DNA from: Clostridiales bacterium | Lineage (GTDB): Bacteria > Bacillota > Clostridia > Lachnospirales > WRAX01 | Reading direction: 5' to 3' | Length of the DNA: 38,354 nt | Assembly (NCBI GenBank): GCA_031277155.1 | Contig: JAITMW010000139.1 | Location: forward strand, 1 to 38,354 | Part shown: positions 31,700-38,354 of the stretch, piece after piece | Numbering within the stretch: position 1 is the stretch's first letter | Layout: every line of letters begins with the position of its first letter | Position numbers and translations under genes: made by a program | Notes under the pieces: model-generated | What the model saw: the letters and a program-made list of their open reading frames with translations, nothing else | Told to the model about the DNA's origin: nothing | Databases searched by the model: none

Positions 31700-34516
31700 T
31701 TATATCGGCAAATTTCTATGGACGCTTAACTGCTTTTTCATCGCGGAAACATCGGCAAAACTTATGTCGGCATTGTCAAAACCTATGTCCGTCATCATAT
31801 CTGCCAAATTTTGCTTATTTTCGGCCAAAATTTCATTGGCGTCATCATTGGCGGCAAAGCGTATATGCGCCGTATTGCCCGCCAAATTCACAAGACCCTG
31901 CACATCGCCCATGGCGGTTTTCAGCGACATAAACAGGGTGACACCCCCTTCGGCATCCACGTCCATATTTTCATTGACAACATACATGGTCACGTCTGCA
32001 ATGCGGCCGTTAAAGCGCGTGGCAAAGCTGTAATCCGCTGTGTTTTCCAGCATCATCCGCCTAAAATCCAGGCTCTGCATAAGCATATCCAGCTTTGTGA
32101 TTTTTCCGGCATCCATTGCGTTTTCCCGCGCGCGCTCTGCATATTGCGTCAAATTTTCGTTTTGAGCCACCGGGTTAAGGGCTTGACCAACATCAAAAAG
32201 GTCCGTAATGGCGGAAAGTTCCACTTCGTCCAAGGCGGCCTCCAAATCCTCATCCAGCTTGCGCTCCCGATAAATTTTAAGCTGGCGTATATTGGCCAGG
32301 GTGACGGGCAGGCCCATGTTTGACAGAAGGCGGGCGTTTTCCTTGCCGCCTGTCATTTCCTGGATGGCGCGGTTTATGGCTTCCACGTCAATTTCATCCG
32401 CAATTTCACCATTCTTCACCATCTCGCGTGCAATATCTTCGATTTTGTCGACGGATGTGGCAAGAGGCTCTGTCAGCGGCTCGCTTTTCGCAAAACGCGC
32501 CAGGGGCCTGGGCTTTGCGGCGGATATAAACGAAGAAACCAGATGCTTGGCATAATATGTGCCGTCTTCAATTGTATAATTGATGCTGCCCGGCTTGGCG
32601 CCTATGGCCTGAAAATTCCTGGCAAAGTCCAGCAGATTTTGCAGGGTCAGCTCTATGCCCGCATTTACGGCAAAACCAATGCCCGCCCCATTATTTTTGG
32701 ACACCTTGTTGAGCATTTGGTAAATCTCGATTACCTTTGCGCGCACGTCCTCGGGCACGTCGCCGCGGCTGTCCATTTCGGCGATATGGCGATACAGCAT
32801 GTCATTTTCATTCGTACCCATATTGTGGTTATACTTGGCCATTTGCTCCAAAATCTCGTCCACATGCATCGCGGCGGGGTTGTGGCCGTCGGCAATCATC
32901 TGCGCCGCCATGCGCGGGTGCAGGTGATTTTGCACATCGGCGATTTTGGCGTCAATGGTCTTAATTTTCAAGAGATTCTCCGGGTTAATTTCCATATTGT
33001 TCATCGTGAGGATTTTTGCGGCGCGAATACTGTGCGCATCGTCTGAAAGGCCCATTTGGCGCAGCAGTGGCGCAAATTGCTCCGACAGCTTGTTAAAGGT
33101 GTCGCCGTGTTTAAGGCTGGCCACGGTTGCGCCCGCCTCGTAATTGCGGCTGACTATCAGGGCCTCAAGGCCCTCCAGCGTGATTTCTACGCGATTTTGC
33201 GCAATGGCGCCAAGATCCGAAAAGCTGATATAAGGCAGGGTAAAAATACTTCTGAAAGTATCCGCAATTGCCTTTTGATTTTCCGGCGTGTCAAAGACCT
33301 TGCCCAGGGCGCGCAATGCCGCCAAAAGCTCGGCCTCTTTTTCGCGCAGCTGCTTTAGGGCCTCAATCTGCGGGTTAAGGTCAATTTCGAGGTCGGTGTC
33401 AATCAGCGCCAAATTGGCCTCATAAGACATGGCCAGACGCGCCTGGGCCATTTGCAGCTGATGGTCAACATTTTTCAGCTCTTTTTCGGGGCTGTATGTA
33501 TCGGGATTGTAAATTTCCAGCTTGCCGAGGGGGTGACTCCCGTCATAATCCGCATCTGCGGCCGCCCGGGCCAGCGCCTCCAAATCCACATTGCCCTCTA
33601 TGTCCGTTAAAAAAATCAGGCGCTTAAAATTGTCGGCGGTAAGGTCAATATCATTGTCCAGCAAAAAGCGCGCCCGCGCAAGGTTTTCCGCGTCTGCTTC
33701 CAGCCCCTCACGCCCAAAGAAATTCCCAATGTCCTTTTGCAGATTTTGCCAGTCGGCCTCGGGCAAGGGGTCTGGGGCCGAGCCGCCGCTGTGCTTGTAC
33801 ATATATAGATTGTCCAGCGTAATTTCCGCGCCGTTTTGCAACATGCGCGCTATCTGCCCATCTTCCATATTCATTATGCCATCCAGCTTTTTATGCAGCT
33901 CTTCCGTGATTTTATGGCTGTTTTGGGCCAGAGCCGCGTCCAGCTGGCTTGTGATGCCATCCAGCATAGAAATCGAGACTTTGTTGATATTCACGCCTGC
34001 GGCGGCCAGCTGCGCCATGGCCGCGCCCTGTGTGTTGCCCGCAATTCTGTCGATGCTGCGCATCAGCTTGGCCACGGCGCGCCCGGCCTTTTCGCGGGTT
34101 TGGGCATGGCTTTCCGCCAGCGCCGCCGCGTCCAGCGGATTTTGCGGGGCCACCGCCAAATCGTTGTGCATCATCAAGTCTTGCAGGCTTTGCATGGAAT
34201 ATGTATGAGAAAGGAGGCTTTGCCCGTGGGCCTGTGGAAAGACCTGACGCAGGGCGACGGCATCGTCGCTGCCGCGGGCAACTTCAAAAAATACGGTGTC
34301 GCCGACCTCGCCTGCAACCTCGCCGCGGCGGATATTCAGGCTTTCGCCGTTTTCCATCGTCAGCATCGTGCCGTTTTCATTTTTTTGCGCTATTATGGCC
34401 GAAATTATGTCGCCCTGGGGCAAATTTGGCGCCAGGGCGCGGTTTTTCGGGGTCAGCGCCAATGGCCGCAGCCCCTGCTGATTTATATTAAACACAAGTG
34501 CCTGATTGTTTGCCAT
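31700..34516 (-). CDS. Large FliK-like flagellar protein with internal repeats
   Basis: A 938-aa protein directly upstream of flagellin. The last ~100 residues (FMSLKTAMGDVQGLVNLAG, AHIRFAANDDANEILAE, ADMMTDIGFDNADISF) resemble the FliK hook-length-control C-terminal domain. Residues ~33-85 (GDIISAIIAQKNENGTML onward) resemble the beta-rich N-terminus of FliK-like proteins. Between them a motif of form (I/L)T-x-x-NL recurs near residues 176, 231, 291, 444, 509, 622 and 738 (EITLDNLYMYK, DLTADNFKRL, ELTLQNLLDF, PVTLANIRQLK). The mass is well above normal FliK; it may be of the DUF6240 type found in Clostridia. Start ATG 34516 has GGAGG six bases upstream. Confidence 0.7.
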   Translation of the reverse strand: MANNQALVFNINQQGLRPLALTPKNRALAPNLPQGDIISAIIAQKNENGTMLTMENGESLNIRRGEVAGEVGDTVFFEVARGSDDAVALRQVFPQAHGQSLLSHTYSMQSLQDLMMHNDLAVAPQNPLDAAALAESHAQTREKAGRAVAKLMRSIDRIAGNTQGAAMAQLAAAGVNINKVSISMLDGITSQLDAALAQNSHKITEELHKKLDGIMNMEDGQIARMLQNGAEITLDNLYMYKHSGGSAPDPLPEADWQNLQKDIGNFFGREGLEADAENLARARFLLDNDIDLTADNFKRLIFLTDIEGNVDLEALARAAADADYDGSHPLGKLEIYNPDTYSPEKELKNVDHQLQMAQARLAMSYEANLALIDTDLEIDLNPQIEALKQLREKEAELLAALRALGKVFDTPENQKAIADTFRSIFTLPYISFSDLGAIAQNRVEITLEGLEALIVSRNYEAGATVASLKHGDTFNKLSEQFAPLLRQMGLSDDAHSIRAAKILTMNNMEINPENLLKIKTIDAKIADVQNHLHPRMAAQMIADGHNPAAMHVDEILEQMAKYNHNMGTNENDMLYRHIAEMDSRGDVPEDVRAKVIEIYQMLNKVSKNNGAGIGFAVNAGIELTLQNLLDFARNFQAIGAKPGSINYTIEDGTYYAKHLVSSFISAAKPRPLARFAKSEPLTEPLATSVDKIEDIAREMVKNGEIADEIDVEAINRAIQEMTGGKENARLLSNMGLPVTLANIRQLKIYRERKLDEDLEAALDEVELSAITDLFDVGQALNPVAQNENLTQYAERARENAMDAGKITKLDMLMQSLDFRRMMLENTADYSFATRFNGRIADVTMYVVNENMDVDAEGGVTLFMSLKTAMGDVQGLVNLAGNTAHIRFAANDDANEILAENKQNLADMMTDIGFDNADISFADVSAMKKQLSVHRNLPI
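31702..31728 (-). promoter_or_regulatory. Sigma-D (sigma-28) promoter for flagellin
   Basis: On the - strand TAAG (31728-31725), 15 bases, GCCGATAT (31709-31702); the consensus is TAAA-N15-GCCGATAA. It overlaps the last codons of the FliK-like gene. Confidence 0.8.
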
Positions 34517-34546
34517 AAAATACCTCCTCTGTGACGCTCTAATTCT

Positions 34547-34574
34547 ATTTCGGCACAAATCCGCGAAATATTGA
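34547..34574 (-). promoter_or_regulatory. Possible sigma-D promoter for the FliK-like gene
   Basis: On the - strand TCAA (34574-34571), then GCCGAAAT (34554-34547) with a 15-16 base gap. It matches the GCCGA core of the sigma-D -10 but is weaker than the flagellin promoter. It overlaps the lepB -35 box on the other strand. Confidence 0.45.
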
Positions 34575-34599
34575 CATCAAATTTTCGTTGTGATATAGT
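34571..34599 (+). promoter_or_regulatory. Sigma-A promoter for lepB (apparently leaderless)
   Basis: TTGACA (34571-34576), 17 bases, TATAGT (34594-34599). The normal start position, 6-7 bases after the -10, is the A of the lepB ATG at 34606. Confidence 0.8.
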
Positions 34600-34605
34600 C
34601 ATTCC

Positions 34606-35070
34606 ATGAAGATATTCCGCACAAAAAGCAAGGCTGCCAATTTTTGGCTGGATGTAATTCTCATCACAGCCATTTTGGCGGGCCTTTGTTTCATTTTTTT
34701 TTGGCCCATACGGGTTGCGGGCAGTTCTATGTCGCCTGCGATAAACATGGGCGACCAGCTGATTATTTCGCGCTTTTCGGGATTTCTTGGCAATTTTGGC
34801 CGCGGGGACATTGTGCTGGCGCGCATAGAGGCTGACGGCGGCACGGAGACCGTGATAAAGCGCATTGCGGCTGTCCCGGGCGAGCATCTCATCATAGAGG
34901 AAGGCGGCATCAATATTAATATCATCCTAGGCGACGACGAATTTTTTCTTTTGGGCGACAATTTGGATATCAGCAGCGACAGCCGCCACTTTGGCCCCGT
35001 TTCCGGCCGACAAATTGTTGCAAAAATCCTTTTGCGATATTTTCCATTAAGTGTCATTGAAATCTTTTGA
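34606..35070 (+). CDS. lepB: Type I signal peptidase
   Basis: A 154-aa membrane-anchored peptidase that removes signal peptides. It has one N-terminal membrane segment (about residues 14-34), the catalytic serine in GSSMSPAI (S41), the lysine general base in VIKRIAAVPGE (K85) and the GDN...SSDSRHFGPV box. It is short but complete compared with Gram-positive SipS-type enzymes (~170-190). There is no ribosome binding site before the ATG, and the promoter's -10 ends six bases before it. No alternative in-frame start exists that keeps the membrane anchor. Divergent from the FliK-like gene. Confidence 0.92.
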   Translation: MKIFRTKSKAANFWLDVILITAILAGLCFIFFWPIRVAGSSMSPAINMGDQLIISRFSGFLGNFGRGDIVLARIEADGGTETVIKRIAAVPGEHLIIEEGGININIILGDDEFFLLGDNLDISSDSRHFGPVSGRQIVAKILLRYFPLSVIEIF

Positions 35071-35109
35071 AAACATAGGCTTTTCGCCATATAAAATGTT
35101 TTTTTGCTA

Positions 35110-35138
35110 TTGACTTGCGCCCTAACTTGTAGTATAAT
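35110..35138 (+). promoter_or_regulatory. Sigma-A promoter for veg
   Basis: TTGACT (35110-35115), 17 bases, TATAAT (35133-35138). This is a near-consensus, probably strong promoter, as is known for veg in Bacillus. The leader before the GTG start is about 55 bases. Confidence 0.88.
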
Positions 35139-35199
35139 TGTTAAACAGATATTTCAAATGTGTTAAGGGATAATTACAAAATAGATTGGGGTGTTGTTT

Positions 35200-35448
35200 G
35201 TGTATGCAAGGAATGACGTGTCAACCGTAAGAAAAGATATCTCGCAAATTGTGGGGTCTAAGGTAATGCTTGAAACAAACAAGGGCAGGCAGAAGGCATT
35301 GGTATTTTCCGGCACCATTGAAAACGCCTACCCTTCCATTTTCACCATTTCGCTGGACTCCGGCGCTGCCGGTTCCAAGCGCACGGTGTCATACAACTAT
35401 ACCGATATATTAACGAGGTCCGTGGAGATTACGGTTTTCAATGATTGA
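35200..35448 (+). CDS. veg: Veg family protein
   Basis: An 82-aa Veg homologue; in Bacillus, Veg is highly expressed and affects biofilm gene expression and spore outgrowth. VGSKVMLETNKGRQKALVFSG, ENAYPSIFTISL and SYNYTDILTRSVEITVFND follow the family throughout. Start GTG 35200 has GGGG eight bases upstream; in-frame GTG 35191 and TTG 35194 lack a well-placed site. It is a single-gene unit between its own promoter and the terminator at 35468-35503. Confidence 0.9.
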   Translation: MYARNDVSTVRKDISQIVGSKVMLETNKGRQKALVFSGTIENAYPSIFTISLDSGAAGSKRTVSYNYTDILTRSVEITVFND

Positions 35449-35467
35449 TGGCGGTATGATTACACGC

Positions 35468-35503
35468 AAAAAGGCCATGCGGCATAAAACGCATGGCCTT
35501 TTT
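35468..35503. terminator. Bidirectional intrinsic terminator after veg and the PEGA gene
   Basis: AAAAAGGCCATGCG pairs with CGCATGGCCTTTTT over 14 bases with an 8-base loop. The A-run on the left serves as the T-run for the - strand gene ending at 35526. Confidence 0.9.
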
Positions 35504-35525
35504 GCTGACAACAACACACAGTACA

Positions 35526-37265
35526 TTATTGAGGCGGGAAAAACGGGCTTGGACTTGGACTTATTTCCGGATACAATTCCTGCGGCGGCGGTGATGGCGT
35601 CGGCGTTGGTGTCGGCTGATATGTCGGTGGCGGTGTAGGCGTTGGCATCGGCGTTGCCATAAAATTGGGGTCGGGCGGCAGCACCCATGTTATGGGCGGC
35701 TGGTTTTCCGTCACCCATATGTCCGTGGTGGTGCTTAAAAAGCCCTCCAGCGCCGTGGTGGCGGTATATCGCCTTTGCTCCAATTCCATTGAAACAGGCG
35801 AAAGCCCCACATATTGATAGTCCAGATATATTCTTGCGCCCGCCGGCACCGTAATTATCGTCACATTTTGCGTGAGGATGATTTCTTCCAGCACAACGGT
35901 GATTTCGTGATTTGCGGAATCTATGGTGATTTCTTGGGTGAAGGGCACAAAGCCCTGCCGCGTGACGGAGACGGTGTATGTGCCATAATCCAGCATAATC
36001 ATCGAATTTGCCAGATGTGCTTCGCCGTCAATTGTCAGGCTGGCGTATGGGTCGGCCACATTTATCGTCAGCGAACCCGACAAAAGCTCCAGCCCGTCAA
36101 GGTTGACGATGGCGGTGCCGCCGCGGGCCACGGTCAGCTGATATTCAAAAATTTCGATATTGTCGCCGCGGATGGTCACTCTGTGGTCGCCTTCGGGCAC
36201 GCGCAATTCCGTCACGCCGTCCAGCCCGGCAAAGGTGGTATTGGCCACTTCCACTGTGCCGCGAATTATCATGTCGTTTTCCGGGATGTGTATGATGCCG
36301 TTGCCTTGGTGAATGTCCACAAAAGCAACCTGACCGTAGAATGGCTCTGCAACTATCACGTCCACCGTCACAATATCAACCGCGTCCACATCCGTAATGC
36401 TGTTTTGTTCGCCGTGATACATCACCACAGTGCGCGGTGTGTAAACATAGCGCCTGTTGCCTATAAAAATCGCGTTGTTTTCAGTATCCACCACCACATC
36501 GCGGATATTTCTGTATGTCCGTACCTGGGCGCTGACGCGGGCGGTTTCAACAACTGTGGATTCTTCCATATGGACGACTTCAATTACATCACCCAGGCTA
36601 AAATATGAAAAATCCACGGCATTGCCGAATTTGTCCCGCAATGTCGAATGATTCTCCACGAAAAACGAGCGCAGCTGTGCGGTTTCCAACACATAAAGGT
36701 CCATGCGGCGGCTGGCGGGGTTTAATTCCTGCACCAGGCCCATGAGAGCGAGGTTTCCGTCGACAACCTCCAGCGGCAGCTGCTCTATGGGGTCTTCAGG
36801 CTCTGCATCAGATGGGGCGGCGGCTTGGGCGGCTTGGCCGGGGCCGTTTCTGCCGTCATTGCCCCAATTGCCGAGGTTAAATTCATTAAACATCGTGGCG
36901 AATACAAAGACCATGGCAATGACGCTGACAAACACCGTCGTCACCAAAAATATGGCATAATGCGCCTTTTTGGGGGCCTTGCGCTTTTTGACCGCAGGGG
37001 CCGCGGCAGGCTTTTTTTGAGGCTTGGGCCTGTCGCCCGGATATCTGGGCGCCGCCGAGGTTATTTTCCTGGTTTTGCCCATTTCTTCGCCTAAATTTTG
37101 GTCAATGCTTGTGCTTGTGCTTGAATTTGCGGCGGCATCAGGGTCAAAGTCGTAGGCAAAATCATCCGCCGCGCCCATGCCATCGCCGGGTGTATATCCT
37201 ACGCCATCGCGCACAATGGGCACCCTTCTGGTGTCCTGCGAATTTTTCGTGTCTTTTTCATCCAT
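35526..37265 (-). CDS. Single-pass membrane protein with PEGA-like domains and a Pro/Thr-rich tail
   Basis: A 579-aa protein. A hydrophilic, basic N-terminal region (residues 1-102, with KPQKKPAAAPAVKKRKAPKK) precedes one membrane segment (103-126), so the rest is probably outside. Residues ~165-330 form beta-rich repeats of unknown type. About 336-390 and 397-450 (GSLTINVADPYASLTIDGEA) and 468-520 (TVPAGARIYLDYQYVGLSPV) are PEGA-like surface domains. The C-terminus (535-579) is TPTP/SPPP-rich like a wall-spanning linker. Start ATG 37265 has AGGTGA five bases upstream; the longer frame lacks support. It lies 23 bases after the CotS-like gene, so a spore or envelope role is plausible but not shown. 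Confidence 0.82.
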   Translation of the reverse strand: MDEKDTKNSQDTRRVPIVRDGVGYTPGDGMGAADDFAYDFDPDAAANSSTSTSIDQNLGEEMGKTRKITSAAPRYPGDRPKPQKKPAAAPAVKKRKAPKKAHYAIFLVTTVFVSVIAMVFVFATMFNEFNLGNWGNDGRNGPGQAAQAAAPSDAEPEDPIEQLPLEVVDGNLALMGLVQELNPASRRMDLYVLETAQLRSFFVENHSTLRDKFGNAVDFSYFSLGDVIEVVHMEESTVVETARVSAQVRTYRNIRDVVVDTENNAIFIGNRRYVYTPRTVVMYHGEQNSITDVDAVDIVTVDVIVAEPFYGQVAFVDIHQGNGIIHIPENDMIIRGTVEVANTTFAGLDGVTELRVPEGDHRVTIRGDNIEIFEYQLTVARGGTAIVNLDGLELLSGSLTINVADPYASLTIDGEAHLANSMIMLDYGTYTVSVTRQGFVPFTQEITIDSANHEITVVLEEIILTQNVTIITVPAGARIYLDYQYVGLSPVSMELEQRRYTATTALEGFLSTTTDIWVTENQPPITWVLPPDPNFMATPMPTPTPPPTYQPTPTPTPSPPPQELYPEISPSPSPFFPPQ

Positions 37266-37288
37266 CGTTTTCACCTGCCTCCCTCGTC

Positions 37289-38354
37289 CTAAAGGTTTTC
37301 TGACAGCAATTTGCCCACGCGCAGACATTCCTGCATACGCGAAAGGAATGTGCCCGGCGCAAACGAACGCTTTTTGCTGTAATAGTCGTTCGTCAATTTT
37401 ATGAATTTTTCGGGATATAAAAGGATGCGGCGAAAAAGCGCATCGTCCAAGGTTTTGTCACAATGGGCCGCATAGCACTCCAAAATCTTGTCAATTGGCA
37501 TTATTTCTTTTGGCCCGGCCTTTATATAGCGTTTTATGATATAGGCAAGGTCGTGCAGATAGTGCATTTGTGCGGCTGCGCCAAAATTCGTAAGGGCAAT
37601 TTGGCCGCCCTGCCTATAAATATTTTCCTCTTTAAGCAAATTGTGGCATATGCTTTTGGCGCCGTCATCCTCGTCCCCAAAGGCGACAACATGGGGCGCA
37701 AGCTCCTCATATCCACGCAGAAACAGCATGTCAAAATCTGAAAATTTGCCCACTTTCAGCAGTTTTTTTTTCAATGATGTCAAATTCTCTTTAAGCTTTG
37801 CCGCGTCGCCCCCGGCCTTCGCCTTTCTCGCGGGAAACGCAATATCAGCCGCACCAAGCACATGATGCATCCTTGCCACATGGGCCACAACATCCAAAAG
37901 CGCATTGCCTTCGACAAAATCCACATTGTGGCCGGCCATCACAACACAGGCGGTATATGCATCCCCTTCGGCTGTCTCAAAATATGGCGCGCCCTGGGAC
38001 GATATCAAAAAGCGGTCAACGATAAAGCCATTTTCATGCAGATGTTCTTTAACCTTGTGCTGAAACAATATGTCAGAGATGCTATCATAGCAGGGATGGC
38101 GGCCGCCCTCCCGCCCGCGCCCGGCCCCCGCGCGCTGCAAGCGCACAGGACCAAGGGTTGTGACGCAAACATGGCCAAATTTGTCCTTATATATTTTGGG
38201 CTTAGGTTTTGTGCATTTTAAGTTGAAGCCGGCAACAACAGGCTGGACGAAGCTTTCCACGCGAAACACCTCCGAAGAGTAGCAAAATTGAAGTGCATGA
38301 TGCAAAAAATTCAAGGCATCTTCAATATTCAATAATATGAGGGATTTGCTGTGG
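37289..38354 (-). CDS. CotS-family spore coat protein, 5' end beyond the window
   Basis: A protein of at least 355 aa related to CotS/CotI/YsxE, a kinase-like fold family of spore coat and related proteins. Matching parts are an N-terminal lobe (KVKEHLHENGFIVDRFLIS, YFETAEGDAYTACVVM), a middle helix (LLDVVAHVARMHHVLG) and the later LHDLAYIIKRYIKAG with KILECYAAH. The frame is open to the window edge (HSKSLILLNIED), so the TTG at 38332 is probably not the start. The catalytic Asp motifs of active kinases are not evident, as is common in this family. Family assignment is moderately confident. Confidence 0.7.
   Translation of the reverse strand, partial: HSKSLILLNIEDALNFLHHALQFCYSSEVFRVESFVQPVVAGFNLKCTKPKPKIYKDKFGHVCVTTLGPVRLQRAGAGRGREGGRHPCYDSISDILFQHKVKEHLHENGFIVDRFLISSQGAPYFETAEGDAYTACVVMAGHNVDFVEGNALLDVVAHVARMHHVLGAADIAFPARKAKAGGDAAKLKENLTSLKKKLLKVGKFSDFDMLFLRGYEELAPHVVAFGDEDDGAKSICHNLLKEENIYRQGGQIALTNFGAAAQMHYLHDLAYIIKRYIKAGPKEIMPIDKILECYAAHCDKTLDDALFRRILLYPEKFIKLTNDYYSKKRSFAPGTFLSRMQECLRVGKLLSENL

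Noticed and set aside
35441..35638. 65-aa open frame after veg
   Set aside because: It runs through the terminator and then antisense to the Pro/Thr-rich tail of the PEGA gene.
1..38354. tRNA, rRNA or CRISPR features
   Set aside because: I looked for cloverleaf-like segments, rRNA motifs and regularly spaced direct repeats and saw none; the only tandem array is the 84-base one before folC.

Overview
The window looks like chromosomal DNA of an endospore-forming, flagellated member of the Clostridia (Firmicutes), probably from a lineage with few cultured relatives. The evidence is the forespore sigma factor SigG, a SpoVB-type flippase, a CotS-family coat protein, Veg, flagellin with FliS, sigma-A promoters with 17-bp spacers, and AGGAGG-type ribosome binding sites. 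No rRNA, tRNA, CRISPR array, phage or insertion sequence was found.

Region 1 (1-11820, + strand) is housekeeping. It runs from the 3' part of uvrA through a 39-aa small gene, a 100-bp fold-back repeat, alaX (mischarged-tRNA editing), dcd, an unknown coiled-coil membrane protein, valS, folC, a 51-aa gene, a zinc-ribbon/TPR membrane protein and a DUF4870-like protein. It ends in a terminator shared with the next operon.

Region 2 (11821-17881, - strand) is a cation antiporter operon in the order E-F-G-(A' fused to B)-C-D. It starts from a clear sigma-A promoter. Two unrelated genes sit inside it: a GNAT acetyltransferase, and an AT-rich glycosyltransferase broken by an 11-G homopolymer that could act as an on/off switch.

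Region 3 (17882-25670) holds sigG on the + strand, divergent from the antiporter operon and with a sigma-F/G-like promoter. It is followed on the - strand by spoVB, a calcium-type P-ATPase, a F420-0:glutamate ligase-like gene and the CCA-adding enzyme. The ligase-like gene has its own promoter, an operator-like palindrome between -35 and -10, and a leader that looks like a transcription attenuator with mutually exclusive terminator and antiterminator.

Region 4 (25671-29950, + strand) is obg, yhbY, a secreted protein with a degenerate nuclease domain followed by six helix-hairpin-helix repeats, and a QueG-like iron-sulphur protein. A 16-bp perfect palindrome very close to the parS consensus lies inside obg and hints at a position in the origin domain.

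Region 5 (30032-34605, - strand) is a flagellar block: a large FliK-like protein with internal repeats, a possible small gene, flagellin and FliS, with sigma-D-type promoters. Region 6 (34606-38354) has a signal peptidase gene that appears to be transcribed leaderless, veg, a bidirectional terminator, a PEGA-domain membrane protein and a partial CotS-family gene.

Several families of short palindromic repeats are scattered between genes. Some supply stop codons (alaX, cca, valS) and one lies inside a reading frame (the tail of mrpF). The best candidates for something undescribed are the attenuator leader, the homopolymer-switched glycosyltransferase inside the antiporter operon, the six-HhH secreted protein and the repeat-built FliK-like protein.
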